Source of the DNA: Ulota crispa
Lineage: Eukaryota; Streptophyta; Bryopsida; Orthotrichales; Orthotrichaceae
Assembly (NCBI GenBank): GCA_963920765.1
Contig: OY987242.1
Span: 25,320,002 to 25,384,001 of the forward strand
DNA: 64,000 nucleotides
Direction: 5' to 3'
Below the pieces are notes generated by a model, which was given only the letters and a program-made list of their open reading frames with translations, was not told the DNA's origin and did not search any database. Positions 50,097-63,844 of this stretch are shown piece after piece. The first letter of the stretch is position 1. Every line of letters starts with the position of its first letter. The translations under genes were made by a program, and so were the position numbers.

Positions 50097-52764
50097 CTAC
50101 GCGTGGATGCGCACATCGTCCAGAGCCGCCACTCCTGGCAGCACCTTCCCTTCCAACAGCTCCAAGCTCGCACCCCCGCCCGTCGATACGTGGCTCATCT
50201 GATCCGCCAGCCCCGCCTTCTCCACCGCTGCCACCGAGTCGCCTCCGCCCACCACCGTGACCGCGCCATCCTTCGTCAGCTGCGCCAGCGTCTCCGCCAC
50301 CGAGTACGTCCCCTTCGAGAACTTGTCGAACTCGAAAACCCCCATCGGCCCATTCCACAGCACCGTCTGCGCCACCCCAATGGTTCCACCACACCACATC
50401 ACATCAATGCTCCAGCCATAATCCACAATCCATAATCCCACTTCCCATAAATGCGCACAACGTCACACAAACCACTTGAAACGCATATCTTGTCCAACGC
50501 ACGACCATTCTCACCTTCGCGTCCTTCAACGCCCCCTCGAACTGCTTGATCGCATCCGGTCCGATGTCCAGTCCCATCCATCCTGCACTCACACCGCACA
50601 CCCCCACCGTCACTCCACTGCCTCTCAAATGTCACACCCATAAAAGTTACACCCATTTGCATACACGCGCATTCAGCTGCATCCCGTCCCTGACGCAGGC
50701 ACACATGCCTCCAACCATCCCGACGCGGCCGTCACGCCCATCGCGTCCTCACTTCCCCCCACAACCCACACCGCCCCACTGTCCATGTCCTCACCGTCAG
50801 GGATCTCCGACGAGCTGCACGTCTGCACGTTCGCGTCCGGCGCGAACTTGTCCGCCGCCAGCACGTCCACCGGCAAGATCAGCTCCACGCCCTTCTCCTT
50901 CGCCAGCTTCACCAGGCTCTTCGCCAGCTCGATCTTGTCCTCCTCCACCAGCGACGACCCCACGCTCTTCCCGTCCGCCTTGAAGAACGTGAAGATCATG
51001 CCGCCTCCCAATATCACCTTGTCGCACACGTTCATCAGCGACTCGATCACCGTGATCTTCGACGATATCTTGCTCCCTCCCACCTGCCACCACACACCCC
51101 GCCCTTAGAGACAACCGCCACAACTCTATCGCCAGGACTTGACCAGCAACCCCCGCCCACTCACACGGCTCTATCCACCGCGACAACTACGTACAGGACG
51201 CTACGCTCAAGCGCAATGCCAGGATTGCTCACAATGGCCACGAAAGGCTTCGTCGGGTTCTTCACCACTCCCCCCAGGTACTCCAGCTCCTTCTCCAGCA
51301 ACAGACCCGCCAGCCGCGACGTCACGTAATCGGCGATTCCCGCAGTCGACGCGTGCGCTCTGTGCGCCGTGCCGAAGGCGTCCAGCACGAAGAAGTCGAT
51401 ATTCTCCGACAACTTCTTCGAGAACTCGATGTCGTTCTTCTCCTCCTCCTTGTAGAACCGCACGTTCTCCAACAGCAGCACCTCTCCTCCCTGCCACCCC
51501 AGCCGCACAAACCCTCCCTCCCATTGTAAGCTCACCTCTCATTATCCACCACGCGTGAATTACTTCCGCAGCACCCCATTGTGAGCGCAACACCAGATTA
51601 TTCTCAACAGGCATCTACTCCGTACTCACATAGCAGGGAACGGTGCACAAACGAGCAAAGGAGAACGTAAATCAGAAGGACCTGACCTTCAATGCGGCGA
51701 TCTTGGATTTCACCTCCTCGCCAATGCAGTCAGGTGCAAGCTCCACGGTCTTCCCAAGCAACTCCGACAGTCTCCCTGCGCATTCGCAACACAATCTCCG
51801 AGTTTAATCACACATCATCGTCGTTCAATCCTACCCTGCTCTCTTGCACCACCAGCCTATGCATGCTCCTACTACCACTTCAAGGATCACATTCACGACT
51901 TCTACTCGTTTCGCGGTTTTAGCTGTAATCTAAGACACGAAAACCTCATGTTTAAGTACCAAATTCCCGATTCCACACTCTATTTCCCACAAATTGTGCT
52001 TCATGCACACCCTATCCGTCATTACACAAATACAAACCCTTCGCTCCATTTTAACAAAGCCTCTACCACAGCGCTCATGACAGTCTCGGACATAAAACCC
52101 ACAGCTCATAATCCCAGTCCTATTAATCTAATAATCCTTGTACACTTGCTTAAATATCTCACCAACATTCCTTCCTTAGCTCCCACAACGCGTCGGGGCA
52201 AATCAAGTAATCGAAGTAAATAGGGTAACAGCAATGATCCATACCTGCGACGGGCTTGAGGCTGAACTTCTCCTCGGGGCCCTTCTTCGGCCGCCCCAAG
52301 TGGCTCGCCAACACCACCTTCGCGCCTGCATTCGTCAGGTACTCAATGGTCGGCAGCGACGCGCGAATGCGCGTGTCGTCCGTGATGTTCCGCTGGTCGT
52401 CCAGCGGTACGTTCAAATCCGCCCTCACGAACACCGTCTTGCCTTTGAAGTCCGCCTTATCTACGTCCTTGATCGACATCTTCGCGTCGGCTCCCTTCGT
52501 CGCCGGCCTCTGCACGTCGCTGGCGCCATCGTCCTCCGGCAGCTGTGCCGCCTTGCTCAGCTGCTCAGTCTTCGACGCCTCCGCCACAATGCGCATTCCG
52601 CGGGTTCTCTGCGACGCAATTCTTGCGTTCGGCATGCACACTCGCAAGCTCTTGCCCAAGAATGCGGACGGCGCAGCCGTCCGGGAGGTTTGCGCGCTCT
52701 GCGCGGCCGTCCTGGCAGACAACCCGCTGGCTGCGACAGCAGCACTCATCGCAAGAGTCTCCAT
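50097..52764 (-). CDS. PGK: Chloroplast phosphoglycerate kinase, copy B
   Basis: Six exons, 5' to 3': 52764-52245, 51775-51687, 51490-51233, 51083-50795, 50582-50515, 50366-50097. All junctions are GT-AG at the same places as in copy A, and the joined frame is 497 residues. All PGK motifs listed for copy A are present. The transit-peptide region differs by several substitutions and six net residues, with ART and AAPS-type insertions. The mature protein is nearly the same, with exons 2-4 identical. Introns 1 (469 bp) and 5 (148 bp) lack the insertions seen in copy A, so this copy keeps the ancestral intron state. Upstream sequence beyond about 52790 is unrelated to copy A, so expression may differ. 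Confidence 0.96.
50652..52044 (-). other. Identity tract shared with PGK copy A
   Basis: This is the inverted partner of 15544-16936. It covers mid-intron 4 to intron 1. The first mismatch on one side is a G/T difference at 50651 versus 16937. The other boundary is a small indel near 52045. Confidence 0.8.
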
Positions 52765-52965
52765 CCTCACGTCAAATTCTTCAAATGCTCACTACAACAA
52801 ACAACAATGCCATCAATCCCACACGCCCCAATCCTCAAATTTCCGCTTTTCGATTCGCATTCTTACAATCGCAATTCTAGATCGCGAGGGTTTCGATATG
52901 CGCTAAATCATCCAGATACCATTCCCAAAATGAACAAAATTCCGCGTACCAAAACATCCAAACAA

Positions 52966-53018
52966 CCAGAAACCCAATGCCTAACCAGAAACCCAATGCC
53001 TAACCAGAAACCCAATGC
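52966..53018. repeat. 19-bp tandem repeat, nearly three units
   Basis: CCAGAAACCCAATGCCTAA units lie about 200 bp upstream of the PGK-B start codon. Confidence 0.9.
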
Positions 53019-53309
53019 TACGAATTGTGCTTGCTGCGACGCACTACCTCTTCAAACTTCCGAATTGGTGAGCCTGGACTTGAGCCGGGGAGTGAGTGTA
53101 TCGAGATCCTAACCTGGAAGGTGGCGATGATGGAGATTTCTGATGTGTGGTGCCGGATGCGACGTTGGATCGGGGCTCGGGTGAAAGGAGAGACAACCAA
53201 GTGGAATTAACGGACAGAGAGGCATATGAAGGGCTTTACAGAGGATATGGCAAGTCCCTGGGTGCTGTTTATTGGTGTACTTTCAGGGCTGCCTTCCTGG
53301 TCCTCACGT

Positions 53310-53975
53310 CCGCACATATCCGCCCGGCCAGCCTTTCGGGCTGGGGCTAGATGGCCTGCCGTTTAGGCTGGGGCCCGCTAATTTTGAGCTTCAGCCCTGC
53401 CCGGTTCTCCTGCCCGACCCATTCTCTCGAACTGCGCGTTCCAGCGTCGCTCGCTTTCCGGGGTGTCGCTCGCTTTGTGGAGTCGCTCGTTTTCTGCCGC
53501 CGCTCGCTCCCGGCGTCGCTCGCTTGAGTCGCTCGCTTCCTGGTGCAGCTCTGTAGCTCACTTCCTTCTAAGGATTTGCTTGAATCCATTAGTACCTGGT
53601 AAGTGCTTTTATCATAAGGAAGGTCACTGATCTAGGGGTTAGGAACTTCCTTGTTTGCATAAAGATTGGTACCTAGTAAGTTCTTTTTTAGAAGCAACGT
53701 CATTGATTTAGTGTTCAGGGGTTTCCTTACTTGCAATAAGTAGCCTTTAAAACTTTGCAATACATATTTATGTGCCACAACAGGCAGGGCTGAAACTAAA
53801 AATCAGCGGGCCCCAGCCAAAATGGCATGCCATCTAGCCCCAGCCAACCTATACCGGATTGTAATGTTTTCCGTGACCGCTCATTACCTGCCCGGACCCT
53901 AGGATTGACGTGTCATCAGCACAGGCCCTGTCACCACAGAAGTGGCCAATGGTTGCACTAGGCCTGGGCAGGGCT
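53310..53975. repeat. GC-rich foldback element
   Basis: GGGCTGGGGCTAGATGGC on the left is matched in inverted form by GCCATCTAGCCCCAGCC (about 53830-53850). CAGCCCTGCC faces GGCAGGGCTG, and GGGGCCCGCT faces AGCGGGCCCC. The interior has CGCTCGCTT units (53445-53545). The element is much more GC-rich than the other elements. The outer limits are approximate. Confidence 0.6.
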
Positions 53976-55205
53976 TCCGGGCAGGGGCCTTATGTGTCGC
54001 AAGTTGGCTGGATGGTGTTACTAAAGTTATTACCACATGATGTGGTTCAGGGTAGTCATAGTTAGTGCAATTGGGTCCGTTTGGCTTGCGATTTTAACTG
54101 GAATTTACGAAACGATGAGGTCCGTTGCATACAGTACTTCGATATGACGACGATGAAGATGTGTCCAGCTTTGGCCAATCCGCCATGGAAACGAGATTAT
54201 TAGTTTGTTGCTACGGTGATAACCGTGCGCAGAATTGGCCTCACGTAGCTGGCTTCCTGCCAGCAATCAAGTCTGTCTCCTTGATGCTGGCCTCGCCTTG
54301 CTCATGGACGAATATCTTGGACAATCTTCTTATTTAAACGTTGTTTTCACCATCTGATTCCTTCAGACATCACTGGAGAAGCAGCATCACGGTCGTTGTA
54401 AAACGAGCATACCTCCCAACCCCTTGTTTGTTTCAACTTGTAAAGACTTAATATCTGTTATAAATCGGTTGAATGTCTTGGTTAGTCATACAAGAACGGA
54501 GAAGTAATCAATTAGTTGGTTTCAGGAATGCTAATGGGATATGATGCTGGCAAGGAATGATTTCCACCCTCGTTTCCTTTTAGTATTTCTTCAGACGGAA
54601 AGTTCATCATATTCCGGGGTTGGCTTTTCCCCATTTTCTCCTCTGGAAGTTCTTCATAAGGGAAATTCAAGAGAAAATGTCCAAATCCTGGCTTTGCTTC
54701 TGAGGCTGCGTTAGTGACATCGGAATCGTCTGAGTCTGTATCTGAGTGCAAGTCCACCTGGTCCCGTTCCACTCTCGTTCTTGGTTCCATCGTCATCTGA
54801 GACCCGAGGAACCCTCAACACTGTCAGGAGAAGAAAAACCACAATTCTTTTTTATGATATCAACCTCTTCTAACAATGTTTCAGTACTTCGATGACTCGA
54901 TACAATTCGTAAGCAATCCTCAAGCAGTGAACTATAGACCCAATATGAGAACAAAGTTCTGGAATAAAGCTGGCAATTGCATATTGCATTACAACACTGC
55001 CATACCCAGGCGCCTAGCACGTGAAGGTTCAAACAACCAAACATGGCGGAAAATAGCTATCAATAATGTTCAATAAACATGCAGCGACCCTTCAGTATAA
55101 TGCTCAACTGGCTCTTAGCATGAACTTCAGCTAGCCCCGTTCAAGATGAGCACTTACCAAATTGAAACTGATTGTTTGACAGAAAACTTATTTACTTGTT
55201 TGATG
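53976..55205 (-). other. GCP2 3' flank with two overlapping ORFs
   Basis: On the GCP2 strand, an 83-codon frame (55044-54793) ends in TGA, which overlaps the ATG of a 94-residue acidic frame (54796-54512). The acidic frame contains DTDSDDSD and two similar NFP.EE segments. Neither matches anything I know. They may be 3' UTR, a small gene or alternative C-terminal exons. The rest of the stretch shows nothing. Confidence 0.25.
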
Positions 55206-58200
55206 TTATTGTTGGGATGGGGATAACAAAAGTGAGAACGCTGGGTGCGAGGCGGCTCGCTTAACTGCCTCGAGGGCTTGGACAAGGTGAACCAAATATG
55301 GCTCTTGTTGCGATCCGATGATGAGTAGATCAACAAGTAATCCCAGTTCTTTGTTGAAGTCCGCATCTATTCGGCTGCACAACAAAGAGTTAACATCATG
55401 TGCTCGTATATTGTTAGAGTGGCATCTAGCAGGACCGGTTTTGAATTCAAAAATACATAAGAATAATTTCATCACCAATCCAAACATTGGTTAACGTACC
55501 CTACGGTATTCTTGAAATTTATGTCATCTGCTGCTTGTCTAGCACGCCAAGGATCAAGTTTATCTTGTTTGCGGTATCTGCCACTGGATCTTTTCCTGGG
55601 AGAAGGAACATCCTCACCAAAGGCAGATTGCAGTGAAATCACTAAACGGGGTGATTCCACATTGTATCCGTCGTCCTTCGTGAACAATGTCGGTATTAAC
55701 CATTGGGTAGCTGTAGCATATTGAAGGCAAATACTTTTCAAGTTATCCACTTTCTGCAATCCACACAGTGGGCCTTGATGTGAGCATTTTGAACTAGCAG
55801 ATTTAATTACTCAATCGGTCATCCTTAGGATGCTTCATTCGAGACAAGATTTAACTGGATTATTTTCACGAAGTATTTCAGCTGAATCTGATAAGTTTCG
55901 GTCATAACACTTACCAGCGGAAATTTGAAAGTCATGCTTCGCTAACTCAATCCTTTGTCCCATGTCTTAGTTTCAAATTATTGAGTTCCAGCGTATGCCA
56001 GTAAAGGATTGAAACTCGGCTTCTAGGTATGTTTAAGCTTGTTACGCAGCAAGATTGATGCTTTTCAGATTACTTACCAATTTGTGCTTATTGAAGTCTA
56101 AATGTTCATGCATTTCATCATACTACTAAAATCCTAGTGACCTTTGTAATATCACATCTCTAATTTTTGTGATATTATAAATACGATCACATTGACCTCT
56201 ATTATTACACCCCAACCTTAGTAATATCATATCTTCAATCTTTGTAATAATATCGCATAGATACAATTTGAAAACTTACTCAAAATTTACTTTGCATTCT
56301 ACCTAACATATGAAAGTCCTAATGAAATTCTAATGATGAATGCGTAGCATAGCGAGCGCCAACCGCTAGTTACCTTGAAAATTCTAGGCCAGAAGAACAT
56401 GCATTGCTTCAGGCACTTATCCAAGAAAGCTTCATGCCGTTGCATAACCTGCCCTATCAGCCCCCCACAAAGATTAGAAGAATCGCATCACCAAAAAAGT
56501 TCGAGGGCATCAAAGTTTGAAGGTGCCCTCTCAAGCTAAGATTGAAAGTCGATTAGCTCTGGATTGATTCGGAGTAAAGATATACAACAGCATGTTACTC
56601 AAGTCTCTGTACGGCTGTACCTCGTCCACGCTGTTTGAGCAGCACAAACTGTTGTGAAAACTGTGCCAATTGGGTTCCAGCACCTGCACATACTAGTGCG
56701 CACATTACCAAAATGAAACTGCATTGAACAAACATAAATCACAATGATTTGTGCATATTTGAAGGCTACAATGGGTCTATTCCTCATTTCACAAGATCTG
56801 TAGAATAATATGTCGAGCTTCTGCATTTCCATACTGTTGCGGAGGGTCATTCACAGTAGTATTTGAATCTCTTATAGAAACAATAAACAAACCAATTTTC
56901 AGCCACAAAGGCATTAAAATTTTATCATAACAAAAACAAAAGCATTTTGAAGAATTTATTATGCTCTCTTGAATGAGTACGTACTTCGGTCTATTACCTC
57001 AAAAGTCATGTAATGTTCGAAGCTTTGGACAAAATGAAGCATACGTTGGCAAACTGCGTACGACCTAGAAATTGCTGTCCCCGAAACTTCGAATGGACGA
57101 GTAGCCAGCTGCCATGAAAAAAAACATACTATGTTTAGGGCAGAGTAGAGTTGTCACGTAAATCTTGAAAAATGTCACCCTTCGTGTTCCTCTTTGAATT
57201 GTTATTGTAGAATTCAATTGGATTTTGTTCAACCGACATTACATTATCATTGCGAACAACAGCAATTGTTGCATGCAATCTAATCACACTGCATTGGTTT
57301 TGGTCCCACCCTTGTAGCTCCCAACCACGAAAGTTAACAGATGCAGGCATATTGTAGGTGACTTATAAACATGCAAAAACCATTCATATTTGGACCTAAA
57401 TATTTTTGGACTCACATTGAAGAATATTTTCGTACTGTTAGGCAATCTCTGCGTATAATGAGTGGCTCGGAAACTAGAATGGCAAACCTGATGGATCTGC
57501 CAGGCAGCACACAGCTGACGCCTTACGTGCTTGCAGTGAAATAGATGTCGGAAAATGAGTTGATACTTGGTCAAAGCTTTCCTTGATACCACCAATGACA
57601 CCGGCCACCTAACCTTAAGTAGGATTGCAACACCCAAACTCTACTACTTCAGGTATTCACAACTTCAAAAAATTCTAACTATGGTGCTGCATGTTCCAGA
57701 AAATGATTAGAGCTGATCTCAGTGAAAGATTATCTAACCTTGTAGTCCAGGACAAAAGTATCTACGCCAGTTATGCTCCCAGTTGCCCCTCCAAAGGCAT
57801 TGCTGGTCTCCGCTTGTGTGCTTTGAGTGGCTGAACCATTCTCGTTCTGCATAATTTTCTGTAGCTGCATCTGGATTGTCGATTTCTCCTGCAATTGTCA
57901 GAGATATTAGGTGTTGCATTTGACCGGTGTAAGGACGGAGCCAATGAACATCCAGTATTCAAGAGATCAAATCACATGCCTTCCTTAAATCTTAATGATC
58001 TCAAGAAAATAGAGAAGACTTCAAATTATTGTGAATTTTTGAAAAGGAGTCAAGTTTTTTGTAAGAAAAACTAATGACGCTTAATCAATCTAAGAATTTC
58101 ACCGTATTTGTATATAATAGTGTAGAACACTGTGTTCTGTACCAAATCTCTATGACATTCTATCATTAGAAATATGATTATAGGCTGACTACAATAAAAT

Positions 58201-61200
58201 TCTCATGGTTAAGAGTTTCTTGAAGTTTTTATGAAAGCACATAAACTAAACTCAAGAAACTGTGTTATTACATTAATGTTGCTCATAAACCAAAATGCGT
58301 TTATTATTTGTTAAAATGAAGTTTTAAGCAAAATAAGCCAAAATTTGGCATACCATTTCTTAAATCAAAACATCATATGAAATAAAAAACGAACTAAAAT
58401 GACTTAACGGATATACCATCAAAGCTGCACACACCATATTGAATGAATATCATATGTTTTTGACTCATGAGCCCCTCTCTGGCTCCGGCGATCTTAAAAG
58501 GTTAAATCGGTGCCAAAATGGAATACAAAACAAACAGATCACAAAGCTCCGTTGACAGAGCATGTTCATACTTATGAAATAAAATTTTAATTGTACGATA
58601 TCAAGTCCGGCGCCGGAAATAATGGACTCAAAAGAAAAGGAAAACGAGGTGGATATACAAACAAGGATACAGATCATTCGATTATCTGATACGTAGTTGA
58701 AGAAATAGTTACAATAATGCACGTGAGATCATCGTGGTAAGGATCCGATGCAGCGACTGACGTCCTTAGAGCTAGCTCCAATAATGTCTGAAAAACAAGT
58801 TCCGAGAATGATTCGGCAACACACAATTAATAAACCGCGTTGCTACTGAGTTGTCAATATATTAATATGCCTATATTTCTGTACGGATACATGAGTAAAT
58901 TGTAAGGAGTCACGTTTTGCTAAAAGCTCCTGTAAGCATAAGAAAATAGAGCTACGCTATAAAAGGAACCAAGTAACGGAACATCTGAAGATACAAACAG
59001 ATGTATTTCACGATAATGGTATAAAGGTATTGTGAGATAACCTGGAGCCTCCCCTTCGACAATGATGCAGGTCTTTTTGCAAGTTCATCCTTGGCTGTAT
59101 CCATAAAGATAACCAAGAAATCTCCCTGCAATTTACAGTAGTATTAAAACCACTAGCTATACTCAGCGCAAGGGTAACAAGCATCATAGTAAAGTAAAGC
59201 CCTCACTTGGTGATGAACTGGTGTACTCAAAAGGTGTACAGTCAAAGCCATATCGCCCAAGAGCATCGCATTATTGACTGAATTGGAATGGGTATGAGTT
59301 GGTACCAGTGGCTTGAACAGGCTTGGAACACATACCTTTTCGATGAAGAAGTAGTGTTTTACAGAGCGTAGCCTTCCCACTAGGTCAAACTGCAGTCGCG
59401 GATAAAGAACAGAGAGAGTTTCATCATTATTGTAGAGGGGATACATTAAACATCTTAATTTAACAAAAGAAATTTAGAGCCGCAATGCAGGAGGAGCCAC
59501 CAATTACTTTCTTTGAAAGTTTGAGGCCTCTACTAGCTGTTAGGTGTAGAGCTTGGGAATAACATACAATGCGTACACAGGGATCATCAAAATGATAGGC
59601 TTCCACTGCGCCGGTATCTAACTTACCTAAATGAAAATCAAGTCCAGAAAAATTTCCCGCTTGACAGAGCACAAGTGGGTTGACGTGTAAATAATAGATC
59701 TGAACGAACAATTTAATGGACATACCTGTATTCTAGATATTCATTTCGTTCCAAAGAACAAGGCTGCGTGTCAAATAGTTACAACGAATTCAGAATACTG
59801 TATTACCTTGTTTACAATGAGATCAAGAAGCTCTGCACTTGCGTAACTGTGCGCAAAATTGATGCGTTCCAAGTATGGCCTTCTCGACATCGGATTCGTT
59901 ACCCTCACCTCATCGTCTGACGAACCCTGAAAAAGCAGTAATTGAAGGCAGAAAATTCAATATACAGTATGAATTCCATATATTCGGTACCATGTATGAA
60001 CGCCAGAATGAATAGAATGGCACTTGAAATTGTACCGTGAGGATACTGTTCGCCATCTTGACTCAACAGCAAGTGTCAAACGTCAAACTACATATTCATG
60101 TCAAGCTAATGAGTAACACACCTGTATACATTGGCCGCATTCGCGTATTGCATTCAAATATTTCCCAGCAGTGAGAATGATTTCAGCTGAAGACGCCAAA
60201 AATTCTGGTATTTCCTGGCGCAAGCAATACCGCTTGTGCCAGTATGTTGCATGGTAGTCCTTGCTCAAACTTTCCTGAAACATTTCACAGCATCTTGCAA
60301 GTCAATCACAAATATCCAGTTGACCAGCTTCAGAGGAGGTACGTGCCACATAATTGTGTACTCGTCAGTAAATTCTCCTTTTACCTTAAATCGAGGTAAA
60401 CATACGATAAATTAGGCTCAGGATATTCTGAAATTTTTTATTCAAGAAATGGGTATTTTCGTTCTTCAGTAAGACAAATATACTAGTCGCATTCATTCTT
60501 ACACTAAAGTAATCAACAAAATGGTACCTTTTCCAGTGTCTTGTTCTCCTCAATAAGGAATTCTCCATATGGATCATCAATAACCCCTTCATACACCCAC
60601 CTGGCTTGTACAAATCATAATCATTCTTTTTTAGGAAATCATCAAACAAAAAATATAGAAGCTAGTCATATTGACACAGAGTTTGTGGGAGGTAGAGCAA
60701 TAGAGGATCTGTAAATCTGTATATGTTTGTTGACCATAAATCTATTAACCCAACTTCAGTAGCCCTGATTCGAGTACTAGATTTATTTTCGAATGCAGGA
60801 GAGAAATCTTCAATAAAACATTTTGCCAGCCTACAGATAACTATGAAAAACCTGTCAAGTTCTCAAGTGAATAATAGGAGAATGTAGAATTCAAGGAAGA
60901 ATGCCATATTTAACTAAATCTGGACTATCCAAGTAATTCTCAACTTTGTCTGAAGAACATAGGGAGGTCTCCGGATGTTGAGGGAGATCGGACACTAGAT
61001 GCTTTGCATTAATCATAATTTGCATAGATCTCCCCGTATTTTGCATAGAATATATGCAAGACATTGAGAGATCTCCCCAAAAGCATATAGATTATTATTT
61101 CTTGACTTTGTATAGTCCACAATTAGTTAAATACTCCCAGAATACTTGCGTAATACTATCAAGACATTCTAAAATTTTCAGAGTTTCAGAAACTTAAAAT

Positions 61201-63844
61201 GAGGATTAATTTTTACCTCTCTAGAATTCTACAATATGGAGAACTTGCAGCATGTGTAAGCTTCTGAAGTAGAGCCCTGACAGCACTGTCCCCCGCCATG
61301 GTTGTTGCCTGTTTTGTTACAGAACATAAATTAGAGTACGCCTCATCTTCCTTGCCATCTTTCTCAAAGCCATGACCATGTAGCCAACATCAAAAATCTC
61401 TACTTTGAAGTAAGTTTACAGGGAAATGGTTAATTGCCAAAGAAACGCACCAAGTGTCTATTTCACATTGGTAGTCAGGACCAGTTTTGACATAATCCGA
61501 AGCAGAAGTTGCTACATTGTAAATTTTGACAAGTAAAGCTCCCGACCACTTAACTTAATCTTCCTCAAAATCCTGAAAGTTTTTCAAGTGCCAACGAACA
61601 TCTACCTGATTGTGGAGCAAGTTCAATAAAGCAGCACCATTGGCACCCTGCATTGACGCTGTTTGCAATACTGTGGAAAGGCATTGCATCGCTCCAATCA
61701 TTGGCTGTTTGTGAATAAATTAAACGTGTACATATGTCAGCAGTGTGATACGGTAAACAAAAATGAAGTGTTTCAATCCACGACGGGTTGCTGTAGACAC
61801 ATCTACATCTCTCACCCAAGAAAGAACTAGGAGAAAAGAGTTACCTGGACAAAAAACCACAAACCCGGTAAGGACAACCGCCCTAACCGGAACTGGTGCT
61901 CAAGCTGTACAACCATGGCATGATAGTCCTGCATATACAGCAGTCACGACCATCAATGAAATTCATTGGATTCCGATCAAGGAAGAATTGGTGATCACAT
62001 GTTGCGCACGACAGCAAACACCTGGCATCGGTCTCCTCCAATTGAAGAAATAAAGATCTATTCAGTACTTAAATGTAAACAGCTATTTACGCAAGAGGCA
62101 TGTGATTTCGACGCCAAGTGGTCCTTAAAGAGAAGCGTTTTAAGCATATACTAACCTGAAGAATAGCTCGCAAACCAGATGCAAACGCATGATTTGTCAA
62201 GCCATGCTTGAAGTGTGATCTTGCTTCAACAAACTGGCTCACAACCATGTAATTCTCACATATCGGAAGGATCCGATTTGCAAGCTCCTGCAATCCAGCA
62301 TTATTGCGAGATTTTAGTCACCTGCTTAATGAATATTGGGCGAACGCTTTTCAATTAGAAAGGAAAGCAAGGTGTAGAAACTTTGGTCGGCGTACATGTA
62401 AAGAGCTGTTTAGTTTTGAATCCACGTAGAAAACGAAGGAAAAGTCAAGATCCCGACCCTTTCGCACACGCACATAGTTGCCATCAATCCCCACCATGGC
62501 ACTCAACAACTCGTCTACAATGATAAGCTCCTGAGGATATAGATTTGGCTCAAATAACACATTCACAATTAGTACTGTAGTAAGGACGGATGGCGCCAAG
62601 TTGCGAGGCAACAATATTTGCGTCCAGTTTTAATGATTTACTATTGGAGTGTGTTTGAGCTCCAAAGGCTATACAGAATTTCCTCAAATGGAACATGTAC
62701 TAATCCCTAAGAAGCTGCAAGATGTAAAACGCTTAGATCCGCTATTTAGAAAGCTTCATACGATCAACAGTACCTGAACAGATGGACAACATGCATTGAG
62801 CTGATGAACGTTCTCCTCCTTTCTGCGTAAGAAGACTGAGTCGTAAGGAGAGAATTTATACTTTGAAGTATTTAGTATCTTAACACATCATCTGAGCATT
62901 CTCACTCAGGCGATTGTAATCCTAACTCAAAATGAGATGATAGCGTCAAAAGATGAGAAAATTACTTCTCAGGGATGTGCTTCTTCGAGTATGAAGACGT
63001 ACATATGTCATTATCCTGAAATGCGTGTGCGACCAAACAGATATTAATCATAGACCAACGGCAGCACCTCACAAGTGCTGTTCATCGCAGCTGGCAACCC
63101 TAATAGAGTGTAGCAAGCATTTAAGGCACCGAAGACTTCATACAGAGAGGTAAGATAGCCACCTATGATAGCCATCTACAATATGTAAATCTGACAACTC
63201 TGCAAATATGAAATCCAGTCAAGTTTCTGTACCAGAAAGATGTGGCGACCTGTCAGATACGGCCTCTCAGAATTCCACCTGGGAGTTCCTGGATTTGGAA
63301 CACCGGAAGGGCTCTTCGATTTCTCTAAATGAACATTTATAAAAAGCGGTCAAGGAAAACAGGCTTAGTAAGATAGAATCATGATGTACACACTTAACTC
63401 ATTCTCTTTAATTGTACCTTTCATGAAACGACAGAAGATTGTTTAGAGAAAACTTAGTATAAACTTCTTACTTCAGAAGAACTGCAACTGGCCTTTCAGG
63501 CTCTTAAATTTGTTTTCCTGCTGAATGACTTTGGTTGTGTGTTGCTAGGGCATAGCACGTCTCTAAAATTCTCACTTCAATTTAGCACATTTCCAGAAAG
63601 CGCTAACGAGGAACTAATACCCAACAGATCCTATTATGGTGGACATCATTTGTATCTTAATATGTGAAGTATAATATGTAAGCAAGTAGTTATGAGATCA
63701 TTATATTGTATGATGAAGCTTACTTTTCTTAACAGAAGGCTCGGATTCCGCAATTTGTGACTGCTCATCACCAACGCGTGGCTCCTCCGTCTGCTGCGCA
63801 CTTTCCAAATATTGATAGTTTTCCTCTTCGCTTAGAGTAAGCGG
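55206..63844 (-). CDS. GCP2: Gamma-tubulin complex component 2 (partial)
   Basis: This is a Spc97-family subunit of the gamma-tubulin ring complex, which nucleates microtubules. Twenty-two exons are visible, 5' to 3': 63844-63724, 63324-63233, 63015-62966, 62822-62774, 62530-62396, 62287-62156, 61928-61845, 61704-61606, 61308-61217, 60600-60528, 60274-60122, 59926-59807, 59389-59336, 59125-59042, 58787-58713, 57888-57739, 57613-57488, 57108-56998, 56683-56621, 56448-56374, 55753-55500, 55374-55206. They join in frame to 786 residues and a stop. GRIP1: QELIIVDELLSAMVG, SQFVEARSHFKHGLTNHAFA, QLEHQFRLGRLS, RWVYEGVIDDPYGEF. GRIP2: VRWPVSLVVSRKALTKYQLI, FRHLFHCKHV, CLQYATATQWLI. The N-terminus lies beyond the right edge. 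Introns are small (mostly 100-400 bp) with no element insertion. The exon at 58713 is joined at a GTAACT donor. Confidence 0.93.
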
